Counted from the first letter of the stretch, positions 44,108-54,114 are shown. The stretch is DNA of 64,000 nt from Paulinella micropora (GCA_019918135.1 WBZZ01005325.1:40001-104000), one strand, 5' to 3'. Notes: generated by a model from the letters alone, not told the origin. Numbers and translations are program-made.

Positions 44108-44470
44108 CGTTCCGCGCCCTGCGCACTCTGCAGCTGATAGGTCTGAACGTAAGTCACGGCCCGCCGTCTGGGCTCGCGGCCTGCGAGGCTTTACAAAGGC
44201 TACAGCTATATTTTTATTGCATATCAGACGAGACAATCTCCGCGTTCCAGCGCTCCCCGGTCACTGGAAGAATTGCAACTAATTCGGTGCATGATCACGG
44301 GCAACGTCTTGGGGCTACAGGACTGCCGCTCGCTCAGAACGTTCACGCTAATTCAGTGTGATGGTGTGTCTGCTGAATCGCGGGAGGCGCTGGCACGGGC
44401 CTTGGCCTCCACGATCTGTATTCCGTCCTGTTGGCTTAATTGGTGTGCGCTATTAAAAAAGAATTGTTAA
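44108..44470 (+). pseudogene. Duplicated 3' end of the LRR gene
   Basis: Matches 38,033-38,407 along its length, including the repeats LEELQLI.CMITG and LQDCRSL.TFTLIQC and the shared downstream bases TGGTGTGCGCTATTAAAAA. It has no start and looks broken. The duplication begins right after a poly-G run. Confidence 0.85.
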
Positions 44471-44629
44471 AAAAAACAAAAAACAAAAAGCACAGGGCCG
44501 TGGAGGCGCTCACCGTGCCGGAACCGTGGTGGCAGAGAGCCGGAGCGCGGTACTGTGCACCGGTGAAGACGGAAAAAGCTGTTTAATTTAAATCCGGGCC
44601 GGGCGGGAAACAGCAAAGGTCCCAGGTCT
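44471..44629. other. Short spacer
   Basis: AAACAAAAAACAAAAAGC then GC-mixed DNA; nothing recognised. Confidence 0.4.
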
Positions 44630-47025
44630 TTAGGTCTTGAGCTTCTTGACCAACGGCCGCTGCTCGGGTGGTTCTCTCTTGCCCGACAGCACGAACTTGG
44701 CTAGGTGGTCGCCCTTGGCGGCGGCGCGGCCGAGCCATTCAGCCGCCGCGGCCGCGTCCTTGGCTACGCCGCGCCCCTGCGCGAGAAAGAGCCCTACTTT
44801 CTGGGCGGCCCTGAGCACGCCCTTTTGTGCCGCCAGCAGGTAGTACTTGTAGGCCAGCGCGTCGTCGCGCGGCACGCCGTGGCCGAGGCTGTAGCACAGC
44901 CCGAGGTTGCACCAGGCGCGCGGGTGCTGGCTGTTCGTGGCCGCCCGCAGCCAGAGCTGGAAGGCCCGCGCCCGGTCCCGGGGCACGCCCTTGCCCGAGT
45001 AGTGGCAGGCCGCCAGGGTGTTCAGGGCGTCCGCGTGGCCGTGCTCGGCGGCGCGCGCAAACCAGCGCGACGCGGCGGTGGGGTCCTGCGCTACCCCACG
45101 GCCGTGGTAGTAACATCGCGCAACGCGGTACTGTGCACCGGTGTGCCCTCGCTCCGCCGCCAGGAGGAAGTACTTGTGTGCGCCGTCCTGCGCGACCCGT
45201 TTGCCCAGGGACAAACGGGCCGCGACGGCGAAGGCCGCGTCCGAGTGCCCCTGGTCCGCGGCCCGGCGGAAAAAGTCCATCGCCGCCACAGAGTCACGGG
45301 CGACCCCGACTCCGTTAGCATAGCATTCGCCGAGCCTGAATTGCGCTTCTGCCCAATTCTGGGCGGCCGCCCGCCGGAACCAGCCGCAGGCCTCGACGTC
45401 GTCCTCGGGGACGCCGAGCCCGCAGCTGTAACAGACTCCCAGGGCGCATTGCGCGGCCGCGCAGTTCTGTTCGGCCGCCCGACGGTACCATTTGGCTGCC
45501 TTGGCGCTATCTGCGGGCACGCCGAGCCCGTCCGCGTAGCACTTCGCTACGTTGAATTGCGCTTCTGCGTCGTTTTGTTCGGCCGCGCGTTGAAAGTACT
45601 CGAAGGCGCGACCGAGGTCTTGGGGCACGCCGAGCGCATTGGCGTAACATTTCGCTACGTTGCATTGCGCTTCTGCCCGGTTCTGGTCGGCCGCGCTTTG
45701 GTACCATTTGGCTGCCTTGGCGCTATCTGCGGGCACGCCGACTCCGTGTGCGTAACACAGCCCCAGCAGGTATTGCGCGTCCGCACAGTTCTGTTCGGCC
45801 GCCCTTTGGTACCATTTGGCTGCCTTGCTTTCGTCCTTGTCCACGCCGCTCCCGCTGGCGTAGCAGTTCCCCAACCTCAGGTGCGCGGCTGCATAGTTCT
45901 GCGCGGCCGCCCGGCGAAAGTACTCGAAGGCGCGACCCGCGTTCCGGGCCACGCCGAGCCCGCTGGCGTAACAGTCCCCCAGGTTAGCCTGCGCGGCCGC
46001 GTCGTTTTGTTCGGCCGCCCGGCGAAAGTACTCGAAGGCGCGACCCGCGTCCGGGGGCACGCCGAGCCCACTGGCGTAACAGCAGCCCAACCTGACCCGT
46101 GCGCCGGCGTCGTTTTCCTCGTCGGCCGCCCGCTGGTACCAGTGGATTGCTCGGCGTAGTCCTGGCGGTCGCCCCCGACGACGTAGGAATCGCCGAGACC
46201 GCACAGCGTGCCCGGCAGTGACTTGGGTGCAAGGGTGGTGTGCTGCGCGCACACCGCCAGGACGCAAACGCCGGCCCGGTCCACCGACTGCTGCGCTCGC
46301 TGCGCCCACAGCCGTGCCAGTTTCTGGTCGTGGGACAGCCGGCGTGAGACTGTCAATTGTGCGTCCGGGTGGCCCTGTTCGGCCGCCCGCAGAAACCACG
46401 ACAGGGAACCGGCTTCTTCTCCTTCTGGGGCTTCGTTTTCGAGGCGCAGGGCCAGCTGGTACTGCGCGCCGGCGTGGCCGGCGGTGCTCGCCTCTTGCAA
46501 CAGCTGCAGCGCGCGGCCCTCGTCCTTGCGCACGCCGTGCCCAGAGCTCAGGCACAAGGCCAGCTGGTACTTTGCGGCCGCGTCGTGCCGAGCCGCGCCG
46601 AGCGTGAACCACTTGACCGCGGCGACAGGATCTTGCACCACGCCGCACCCTTGCCAATAACAAACCCCGAGGTTGCACATGGCACTAGCGTCACCCTTGT
46701 CGGCTGCGTGCAGGAAATACTTCGCGGCCCGGCCCTGGCTCTCGCGAGTGCCGAGCCCGTGGTAGTAGCAGACGCCCAGGCAGAACATGGCGTCTACGTC
46801 TCCCTGGGCCTTGGCTTTTTGAAACCAGTGGGTCGCCTGCTTCTTGTCTGGTTCTACGCCGTGGCCGTAGAAATAGCATTTGCCGAGGCTGAACTGCGCG
46901 TCGCTGTCTCCCAAATACGCGGAGCGGGCGTACGATTTGAACGCCTGTGCGTAGTCCTGGGCTACCCCGTGCCCGTAGAAATAGGACTCGGCCAGGCAGT
47001 ACAGTTGTTCGGCCTGCTCGCTCAC
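44630..47025 (-). CDS. Sel1-like repeat protein array, coding in more than one frame
   Basis: Two long overlapping frames (47,025-45,877 and 46,678-44,630) together cover about twenty Sel1 repeats of 36 residues: A...LG.CYA.GLGV..D...A..W/YFRRAAEQN.A.AQ. Typical units are YASGLGVPPDAGRAFEYFRR and YANGVGVARDSVAAMDFFRR. Sel1 repeats form alpha-helical solenoids that bind partner proteins; they are common in amoebal bacteria, protists and giant viruses. The array looks broken about once. Within it DNA units are highly similar, so recent expansion is likely. The C-terminus is basic (VKKLKT). The frame at 47,025 begins with GTG; the adjoining upstream frame overlaps by four bases. Confidence 0.75.
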
Positions 47026-47429
47026 GTTCCTGCACGTTTATGTTCCTGCACACGTTCACGTTCCTGCTCACGTTCACGTATGGTAGGGCCAGTCGCGGGT
47101 TCGGCCTCACGCTGGGCGTTTCCCGAGCCCGTGGGTTCGGCCCGTGCCACAAGTGTCTGTTCTTGCCGTGCATCGACGCTGCGCAGGTCATGGCACAAGT
47201 CCCGCAAGATCAGCGCCACGTCGGGGTCTAGGCTTGGTTTCGCGTTGTCGACCATGTACTTGATATCCTCTTCGGTCAGGCGCAGCAGGCCCGCGCGGTC
47301 GCGGTATTGTAGTATCCTGGCTATGATCCTGAGCGTGGCGCCGCGCACACCCCGCGCCTCCAGCTCCGTTCGCAACCACTGCTGCACTTGTTCGCGCGTG
47401 CGGGGGTACGTCGGCGACGTGGTTGGCAT
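47022..47429 (-). CDS. Short orphan frame upstream of the Sel1 array
   Basis: About 135 residues from ATG 47,429 (MPTTSPTYPRTREQVQQWL). A helical N-terminal region (RTELEARGVRGATLRIIARI, then LTEEDIKYMVDNAKPSLD, then LRDLCHDL) ends in an Arg/Glu-rich tail. The tail DNA is a short tandem repeat of CGTGAACGTGAGCAGGAA type. It directly precedes the Sel1 array on the same strand and may belong with it. No family recognised. Confidence 0.4.
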   Translation of the reverse strand: MPTTSPTYPRTREQVQQWLRTELEARGVRGATLRIIARILQYRDRAGLLRLTEEDIKYMVDNAKPSLDPDVALILRDLCHDLRSVDARQEQTLVARAEPTGSGNAQREAEPATGPTIREREQERERVQEHKRAGT

Positions 47430-47811
47430 CGCCTTTCTTGGGTTCACTCCTTCTTCTGAAGCCCCTGCCCTCCCTCCCTCCCCCCTTTGCCACCTTTTTG
47501 CGGGTTTGCGTTTCTAGGCCCCCCCCCCTCTCTCCTTTTTTTTGCCGGCTCTTGGCCCCCCCCCTTTTTTGCCCTAAATTCCCCCGTTTCAATCCGGCTT
47601 TTTATTGGGAGTGGGTTTATGCTTACATTGGTGGAGGCGCGAGGGTGTGTGGGTTTGTGTGTGTGGGTTTGTGAGGGGGAAAGCCTTTTTTAAAAAATGC
47701 GTTGTGTGTGGCAAGCCCTGATCACTTGAAAAAGCGGGGGTATATATTTGTCTCGTGTGTGTGTGTGTGTGTGCGCAATTGTGTTGTTTAGATTTCCGTT
47801 GATCTTTCGAC
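47430..47811. other. Divergent spacer with (GT)n
   Basis: C-runs near 47,519 and 47,557, a GGGTTTGTGTGTGTGGG stretch, then GTATATATTTGTCTCGTGTG and (GT)n before ATG 47,812. A TATA-like element (TATATATTTG) may serve the plus-strand gene. Confidence 0.45.
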
Positions 47812-48471
47812 ATGCTCTCCGCCGCCCAACGAAGCCGACAACGCGTGTCCGCCCGAGCAGCCCGTGCGGCTAAACGCGCCAAGCTGTTGGCCAACGAAGA
47901 CGCAGCAACCCCACGACCCGACGAAGCCCTGGTCAAGCTCCGGCTCGCTTACCAGACTACGTTAACGCAGTTCCAGCAGTTTACTCGGTCGTTCGACGAG
48001 GAGGTCGAAAAACTGTACGAGGAATTCTTTGACGAGGAATTCGCGTATTTCTGGTCCTACATGCTCCCCTCGGTGTCCTGTGGCCCTCCCTTGGAATCTT
48101 TTGCGCCCTGGTCGACCAAGTTTCTGCCGGACAGCCTAGTAGCGGAATCGGGGGCTGCGATCGAGAGATACCTACGCTGGATGAAAGGCTGCATGGACTG
48201 GCAAAAGGAAATTCTTTATCGTTTGCGGCAGGTGTGTGTGAAACGCCTGATCACCAAGTTTTGCGAGGCCAGGCAGGAGCTAGCTAAAGCTGACATTTCC
48301 AACGTACCAGCCCCGCTCAGCGATATGTCCCTGGAAATTCTGACGCGTGGTCTCGATTCGGTCCTGATCTCGGAGGACGTGTACCGTGCCGAGTTGAATG
48401 CTCTGTTCAACCGTTTAGCCGAATGCAGAAACACCTTGGTGGCAAGCGCAAGAAAGTCGCAAGTGAACTGA
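47812..48471 (+). CDS. Orphan 219-aa helical protein
   Basis: 219 residues, clean GC-rich frame. A basic Ala/Arg-rich start (RVSARAARAAKRAKLL) is followed by helices rich in Phe/Glu/Asp (FQQFTRSFDEEVEKLYEEFF, then YFWSYMLPSVSCGP), a WMKGCMDWQKEILYRLRQV segment and a Leu-rich C-terminal helix. Could be a small structural or regulatory protein. No match recognised. Confidence 0.5.
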   Translation: MLSAAQRSRQRVSARAARAAKRAKLLANEDAATPRPDEALVKLRLAYQTTLTQFQQFTRSFDEEVEKLYEEFFDEEFAYFWSYMLPSVSCGPPLESFAPWSTKFLPDSLVAESGAAIERYLRWMKGCMDWQKEILYRLRQVCVKRLITKFCEARQELAKADISNVPAPLSDMSLEILTRGLDSVLISEDVYRAELNALFNRLAECRNTLVASARKSQVN

Positions 48472-49013
48472 CTCTGCAAATCTTAGCACTGCTACTACGC
48501 AGCTGGGTCCCCTGCCCATGCCTGCTTCCGGCGGCTCCCCCCGGAAATTTTAAAAAAGAATTCATTAAAGTAGTTGAGGACAAAAAACTTTTTTAATCAA
48601 ATCCTACCGGCGAGGGGGTGTGCGTGTCTGGGCTGCTCCTCAGACTCCTTCTTCCGTTTTTCTGTTCACCCTCACGGTCTAAAATCCATGCTCTCCTCCA
48701 AACTCTCCCGAAAGAGAGGAGATTTCCCCCCCCCCCACCCATCTCATTTCCTTTTTTTGGGGCGGGGTAAGGCGGCCCCCCCCCCCCTCCAGCCCGGGGG
48801 GGGGCCTGTCGCAAGGGGAAAAAAAAGGACGGGAGAAAGGAAGCAGGGGAGGGGAAAAAGCGTCTTAGCAAAAAACTCCCAGACGAAAAAACATGCCTCT
48901 GCTCACGGTGGTGATGGCCGCTGCTACGGGTGCGGACAGGGAGAGAGAGATAGACTAGCGAGGACAGAAAAAGGGATCATGTTGCTGATACACACGCGCT
49001 GTTCTGTTGTGTG
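48472..49013. other. Gene-free spacer
   Basis: Plain DNA, then C-runs around 48,727 and 48,777 and a G-run around 48,796, then a G/A-rich stretch. No supported frame. Confidence 0.5.
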
Positions 49014-49232
49014 ATGTTAGCTAGCACGCTGGGCGCCAAGGCCAGCGCGGCCGCGTTTTCCGCCACCCTGGCTACAACCGCAGGCGGGGGAGGCGGCGGG
49101 GCTGTTTCGTTGGCGCTATGGGGCGCGGCGGTGCTACTCTTGACATCTTGCTGGGGCCTGGCGTGCCGGTTCGCCCGCGCGCTCTTCGCGCCCTCGGCCC
49201 GTCGCAGCGTCCGCGCCACCGTTTTTTATTAA
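49014..49232 (+). CDS. Possible small one-span membrane protein
   Basis: About 72 residues. An Ala/Gly-rich start is followed by one hydrophobic stretch (AVSLALWGAAVLLLTSCWGL) and a basic C-terminus (RALFAPSARRSVR). Composition is right for a membrane protein, but it is short and Ala/Gly-biased, so chance coding is possible. Confidence 0.3.
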   Translation: MLASTLGAKASAAAFSATLATTAGGGGGGAVSLALWGAAVLLLTSCWGLACRFARALFAPSARRSVRATVFY

Positions 49233-49625
49233 AAGAAAAACCCGGCCCCTCCTAAACAAACCCCGCACCAAAGACGCAGCAAAAAACCCAGCCTAATTCT
49301 TGGCGAGGTGCGGAAAGCCCGGGGAGAGAGAGAAACAGAATGTAAAATAAAAACACGCGTTTTTAGAAAGGCCCCGGGGGGAGGGGTGGGGGAGAGAGAG
49401 AGGAGCGGGCGGCAAAAATGTGAAAGGGGATTTTTTTGCTACCGGAGATTCCGCTCCTCCCTCCCCCGCGCCCCCCCCCCCCCCGCCAAAGAAACCTTTA
49501 AAAATCTGTGCAATCTAAGGCAAGGAGGGGGGGGGAGGACCCAAAACAAAAAACAAGTTTGACTACTTTTTTTGTTTTTCCATTAAAAACAATTCATAAT
49601 TGACCGAGCTGTCTTGCTTCCAAGC
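49233..49625. other. Gene-free spacer
   Basis: G- and A-rich with a C-run at about 49,471-49,484 and a G-run near 49,527. It ends in an AT-rich leader (TACTTTTTTTGTTTTTCCATTAAAAAC) before the next gene. Confidence 0.5.
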
Positions 49626-51158
49626 ATGTCCGCGGAAGATGTTAAGGCCGTCGTGCCGGTCACCAGCGCGCTCGCGAGCATCGAAAACAAGGCTTCTGTC
49701 GAGGCGCCGCGTTCGGGGGATGCAAATGTGGCCCTCGATGAAATGCCAATTTTGAAAAATTACACGCAACAGTTTTTGCACACAAGTGGCATCAGATGCA
49801 CCACAGACGGGAAATTTGCCGTTAAAGAAGTCATTCAGCTGTTTTTGCGGTGCGACGCGACCCGCGTCCGCAATATCTGGGATTATTTTGTGCGTAACAT
49901 TAAGACTGAAAAATCCTGTGAGTATGAAATGCACAAGTTCCCGGCAAATGGAAAGGGATCCGGTCGGCCCGTGCCAGTAGCCACCCAGCCGGAAATTATC
50001 AAGCTTTTGGCACGGCTGCCCGCTGGCCGGGTTTTGCGGAATGAAATGGCACAAGTTTATTCAAGAAGCTTGAATGGCGATCGTGATTTGGAATCGGTTT
50101 TTTCGGTCAAGCGCAAGGAAGTGTCGTCGTCCACTCGCAAGGCGGCCCTGAGCTGTTTCAAGCGATCGAAGCACGCGGATTCCGACTCGGAGGACGGCGC
50201 GAACGAGGTGCTCGAGTTGAAGTTGGCCCTGCAGAACCGCAACAACGACTTTCTGCAACTGCAGCTGCAGCACTCGGAACTGAAGAACACGCTGGTGCAG
50301 AAGGAGTTGGATCACCAGATCCAACTAAGCAAGAGCGACCAGCAGCTCACCATAACCTCGAAAGACCTCGAAATCGCTCGGCAACAGATCGAAATCTCCA
50401 AGCGAGACATGGTCATCGCAGTGCGCGCGGCCCAGGACGAGGCGTTCGCTCGTAGGCGGGCCTTTCTGGGGCTCGAGCCCCGAGAGGTCGTGTCAGCCAC
50501 CGTGACAATCAAGGACAAAATGACGTTGATGCGTACCCTGGGCCGAGCGTTCCCGGAGGACATGGCGCGGTTTCTGTCGGGCTACGGGACGAGCGAGTTC
50601 CGCAGGGTGTTTGACGCACGAGCGCAAGCTCTGACTGGCCACGACGGCAGCACATTGACAGCGACGGGGCGAGCCGACGCAAATGCCAGGGCGGCGCCGG
50701 TGGCGCTAGCAGAACTGCAGCGCGCGGCACGGGCGGTGCTGAGACTGTCGGATGCACAGGTCGCGAAACACTTCGGGACCCGCACCTGGCAGCGCATCAT
50801 GGCTGGCGTCGCGGCCGTGATGTGTCTGCGGTTGCCACGCAGAACTCGCGCGTCGACCCAGGTGTGCCTAGGGCATCTGTGCATCTACCTGGAGGCGTTC
50901 GTCAATTTTGCGCAGGCCACGGACACGAGCGACTTCTTCGAACAGACGGCACACTACCGCGAGGTGCGTGACATGCTGTTCACCGAGGTCGTCGACCGAG
51001 AACAGGTGTTTCTGTTCACGCTAGACGAGCCCGACGGCCTGTGCAAGAAGGCGGACGAGATCGCGGAACGACTGCGGTTCGCACGCCTGGGCGACTGTGC
51101 AGAATCGCGTGCGTTCTGGCAAGAGCGCGGCCTGCCCTGCGACTTTCTCTATGCCTGA
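49626..51158 (+). CDS. BRO/KilA-N-like protein with coiled coil
   Basis: 510 residues from ATG 49,626. Residues about 40-160 carry a conserved region: GKFAVKEVIQLFLRCD, a basic segment with HKFPANGKGSGRPVPVAT, then EIIKLLARLPAGRVLRNEMA and VYSRSLNGDRDLE. The order F.G.G.R.TPV...LL..LPG..A...R...A....R.L.GD.SL is typical of a BRO-N/KilA-N-related domain found in large DNA viruses, phages and some algal genomes, where it is thought to bind DNA. A long coiled coil follows (about 195-270). The C-terminal half (SATVTIKDKMTLMRTLGRAF, then a helical region) is unrecognised. Probably a viral regulator. Confidence 0.6.
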   Translation: MSAEDVKAVVPVTSALASIENKASVEAPRSGDANVALDEMPILKNYTQQFLHTSGIRCTTDGKFAVKEVIQLFLRCDATRVRNIWDYFVRNIKTEKSCEYEMHKFPANGKGSGRPVPVATQPEIIKLLARLPAGRVLRNEMAQVYSRSLNGDRDLESVFSVKRKEVSSSTRKAALSCFKRSKHADSDSEDGANEVLELKLALQNRNNDFLQLQLQHSELKNTLVQKELDHQIQLSKSDQQLTITSKDLEIARQQIEISKRDMVIAVRAAQDEAFARRRAFLGLEPREVVSATVTIKDKMTLMRTLGRAFPEDMARFLSGYGTSEFRRVFDARAQALTGHDGSTLTATGRADANARAAPVALAELQRAARAVLRLSDAQVAKHFGTRTWQRIMAGVAAVMCLRLPRRTRASTQVCLGHLCIYLEAFVNFAQATDTSDFFEQTAHYREVRDMLFTEVVDREQVFLFTLDEPDGLCKKADEIAERLRFARLGDCAESRAFWQERGLPCDFLYA

Positions 51159-51814
51159 GTTGAGGAGGTCTTTCCGGAACAGACGGTAAAAAAAGAAGCG
51201 CTGTTTACTCTTGCTTAGTTGTTAACATCAGCGGACGAAGTCTTGTAAAATGTCAAGGTTTTTTTTTGTAAAAGAAAGTTGAACTTGTGTTCGAAAGCGG
51301 GGGGGGGGGGGAAGAAAAAGACACCGCAGCGGCCCCCCCCCTCCTTTTGCGATATGGGGGGGGGGGGGGGCCGAGGCCACGCTCATCCTTTTTTCCCCGC
51401 CCGCCCAACGGTGCTTCCTCTTGTAGAAAGTAGAAGGCTTAATTCGCTCGTCTCGGGCTTAGCCCATGGGAGGAGGACGTTCCCCCCCCCAGGGGCTGGC
51501 GCCGCCTCCCCCCCCCCCCCCCCCCCGCTAGCACGGACTACCTGAGAACCCCCCCGGGGGGGGGAGGGGATGGGCGTCTTCTCTCCCGCCCCCCCCCCCC
51601 CGGCCGGGCTAGGGGGCGAGCCATCTCCCCCCCCCCCCACCCGCGCCAGGGTGTCACTCTAGGAAGCAAAGGGTGGAGCCTAGAGCAGCCCCCATGGCTA
51701 CCAAGAGGCAGCGGGTTGCGAGGGGGGGCGACCCCCAGGCGGACCCTGGCCGGATTGGGCCCCCGCCGTTGACGGGGGGGTTGCTCGGTGGCACCGACCG
51801 CCTGGCTGCTTGCT
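51159..51814. other. Right end of the GC-rich block
   Basis: No gene. Poly-G and poly-C runs of 9-17 bases (near 51,299, 51,357, 51,510 and 51,588). The last 170 bases are plain GC-rich sequence ending GGCTGCTTGCT at the junction. Its reverse complement shows no match to the first bases of the block. Confidence 0.55.
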
Positions 51815-51851
51815 ATGTGCAGAAATGCATCAGCCATTGACAGAGAAGCAC
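51815..51851 (+). mobile_element. SINE fragment, right half of the split copy
   Basis: ATGTGCAGAAATGCATCAGC and the following GACAGAGAAGCAC match the 3' end of the SINEs at 52,221 and 53,190. It starts with the six bases that also end the left fragment at 28,552. Confidence 0.8.
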
Positions 51852-51896
<45 letters not shown>

Positions 51897-51946
51897 TATT
51901 ATTATTATTAATATATTATTACAATATTATCAAGTTATTATATAAA

Positions 51947-51990
<44 letters not shown>
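51852..51990 (+). repeat. (TTA)n tail, imperfect
   Basis: TTA/ATT repeats broken by a short AT-rich segment near 51,910-51,945; it follows the SINE end. Confidence 0.9.
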
Positions 51991-52258
51991 GGACACCGTG
52001 ATAGCCCAGTGGTCAAGTTCTACCATCTGAGCCCTGTCGCCAGTTCGATTCCCGTCGGTGCCACCAGTATTTTCATTGAACATACCGGTCTATTTCTGGA
52101 CCAGTATTTTCATTGAACATACCGGCCCGTCTGGAAGTGTTGGAACTGCCCTTGCGGGGGTGTCATTAGAGCTTATCGTCAATTCTTCGTACTCCCCTCA
52201 CGGGTGAGACGATGGAGGCGCATGTGCAGAAATGCATCAGCCATTGACAGAGAGGCAC
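51991..52258 (+). mobile_element. tRNA-derived SINE, copy A
   Basis: Starts with a tRNA-like head: GGACACCG, A-box-like GATAGCCCAGTGGTCAAG, B-box GTTCGATTCCCGTC, ending CGGTGCC. The body has CATACCGGTC...GTCTGGAAGTGTTGGAACTG, TCGTACTCCCCTCACGGGTG and the CATGTGCAGAAATGC end, then (TTA)n. This copy has an internal tandem duplication of about 39 bases around TATTTTCATTGAACATACCG. Confidence 0.85.
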
Positions 52259-52289
<31 letters not shown>

Positions 52290-52450
52290 TACGCAAACAC
52301 TCTAGTAATAAAATACTTACCACTCGTAGAAGCTGAGTATGAAGCAGAAGAGATGGAACTGAAGTGCTATCAAATATGTATATTAACAAAAGCGGTACAC
52401 AACTTATTATTAAAATTATCATCGTCATTATCTCAGTTTATCATTATTAA
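52290..52450 (+). repeat. Dispersed repeat, copy 1 (second copy 53,612-53,790)
   Basis: TTTACGCAAACACTCTAGTA, ATACTTACCACTCGTAGAAG, CTGAGTATGAAGCAGAAGAG, and a TTATTATTAAAA...ATTATCTCAGTTTAT end; the same order recurs at 53,612. The first 40 bases also occur at 28,430 and 52,730. Confidence 0.75.
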
Positions 52451-52555
52451 TATATATTACAACTTCATATATATCATCTTATGAGTATTCAATTCTATCT
52501 AAGTCTCTCTCCTAGGCTCTCTCTCTCTCTCTCTCAGGCTCTCTCTCTTTCAAGA

Positions 52556-52990
<435 letters not shown>

Positions 52991-53220
52991 GGACACCGTG
53001 ATAGCCCAGTGGTCAAGTTCTACCATCTGGGCCCTGTCGCCAGTTCGATTCGCGTCGGTGCCACCAGTATCTTCATTGAACATACCGGTCCGTCTGGAAG
53101 TGTTGGAACTGCCCGTGCGGGGGTGTATTAGAGCCTATCGTCAATTCTTCGTACTCCCCTCACGGGTGAGACGATGGAGGCGCATGTTCAGATTTGCATC
53201 AGCCATTGTCAGAGAAGCAC
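52991..53220 (+). mobile_element. tRNA-derived SINE, copy B
   Basis: Same head (GGACACCGTGATAGCCCAG, GTTCGATTCGCGTCGGTGCC) and body as copy A but without the internal duplication. Ends AGAGAAGCAC and a (TTA)n tail to about 53,330. Confidence 0.85.
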
Positions 53221-53332
<112 letters not shown>

Positions 53333-53335
53333 GGT

Positions 53336-53574
53336 GGCACCGCGATAGCCCAGTCGTTAAGGTCTACCATCTGGGACGTGTCGCCAGTTCGATTCCCGTC
53401 GGTGCCAGTATTTTTAAAGGATATTTTCTTTAAAAGTATTGGTCTGTCTGGAAGGCTTGGAGCTGCCTTGCGGGTGTGTCAGTAGAGCCTATCGTCAAAT
53501 CTTCGTACTCCCCTCGCGGGTGAGACGATGGAGGCACATGTGCAGAAATGCATTCGCCATTGACTTAGAAGCAC
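53336..53574 (+). mobile_element. tRNA-derived SINE, copy C (best tRNA-like head)
   Basis: The 72-base head (53,336-53,407) begins GGCACCG and ends CGGTGCC, which pair perfectly as a 7-bp acceptor-like stem. It has A-box-like TAGCCCAGTCGTTAAGG and B-box GTTCGATTCCC. The body and GAAGCAC(TTA)n end match copies A and B with substitutions. It has a TTAAAGGATATTTTCTTTAA palindromic spacer not seen in the others. Confidence 0.88.
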
Positions 53575-53799
53575 TATTATTATTAATATTATTATTAATA
53601 TTATTTTATTTTTTTACACAAACACTATAGTAATAAAATACTTACCACTCGTAGAAGCTGAGTATGAAGCAGAAGAGATCAGCAATGATCAGTCACCTGG
53701 AAATGGAGTGGTATCAAAGATGTATTAATATAAAAGCGGGAACCAACTTATTATTAAAATAATCATCATCATTATCTCAGTTTATTATATCATTATTGA

Positions 53800-54114
53800 T
53801 ACCACTGTCCCATACCACTGTCTCATATCCCTGTCTCATATCACTGTCCCATACCTGTCTCATACCCGACGTATGATATCCCTGTCCCATACCCCTGTCT
53901 CATACCCGGGGTATGATACCCCTGTGCCAAACGATACCCCCCCCCCCATACTCAGGCATGATACCCCTATTTCATACCCCTGTCCAATACATCGGGGGGA
54001 TATTTGGGCGGGGGGGGGGGGTATCATACTCCAGGGGTATGGGGGGGGGGGGTATGATGGGTATGAGGGGGTATGAGGGGGTATGCATACCCCAGGGTAT
54101 CATACCCGGGTATC
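53800..54114. repeat. CATACCC/GGTATG satellite with palindromic GGTATGATACC units
   Basis: The same motif family as the minisatellite at 25.2-26.6 kb: CCCATACCCCTGTCTCATAC, GGGGTATGATACCCC, GGTATCATACCCGGGTATCG, plus G-runs at 54,011 and 54,043. It abuts the truncated LINE. Confidence 0.85.

Larger units (their letters stand above)
28553..51814. mobile_element. GC-rich foreign block inserted in a SINE, ATGTGC on both sides
   Basis: About 23.3 kb with GC-rich coding, no introns and a gene set foreign to its surroundings: SF3 helicase with UL52-like zinc modules, BRO/KilA-N-like protein, MYND, LRR, Sel1, EsV-1-7-like repeats, a GPI-type glycoprotein and orphans. The interrupted SINE reads GGCGC-ATGTGC on the left and ATGTGC-AGAAATG on the right, giving a 6-base duplication of the kind made by DDE integrases (Polintons give 6) or by repair of a staggered break. 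No terminal inverted repeat, integrase or capsid gene was recognised. The left edge cuts into a zinc-protein gene. It looks partly decayed, with several broken genes. Best guess: fossil of a large DNA virus or related giant mobile element. Confidence 0.6.

Noticed and set aside
50057-50884. Minus-strand frames inside the BRO-like gene
   Set aside because: Shadows of a clean GC-rich plus-strand gene.
28553-51814. Terminal inverted repeats of the GC-rich block
   Set aside because: The first bases (TTGATTACCGCG) and the reverse complement of the last (AGCAAGCAGCCAGG) show no convincing match by eye.
28553-51814. Capsid, integrase or packaging ATPase in the GC-rich block
   Set aside because: Every long frame was read for the relevant motifs and none was found; the block cannot be called a complete virus on this evidence.
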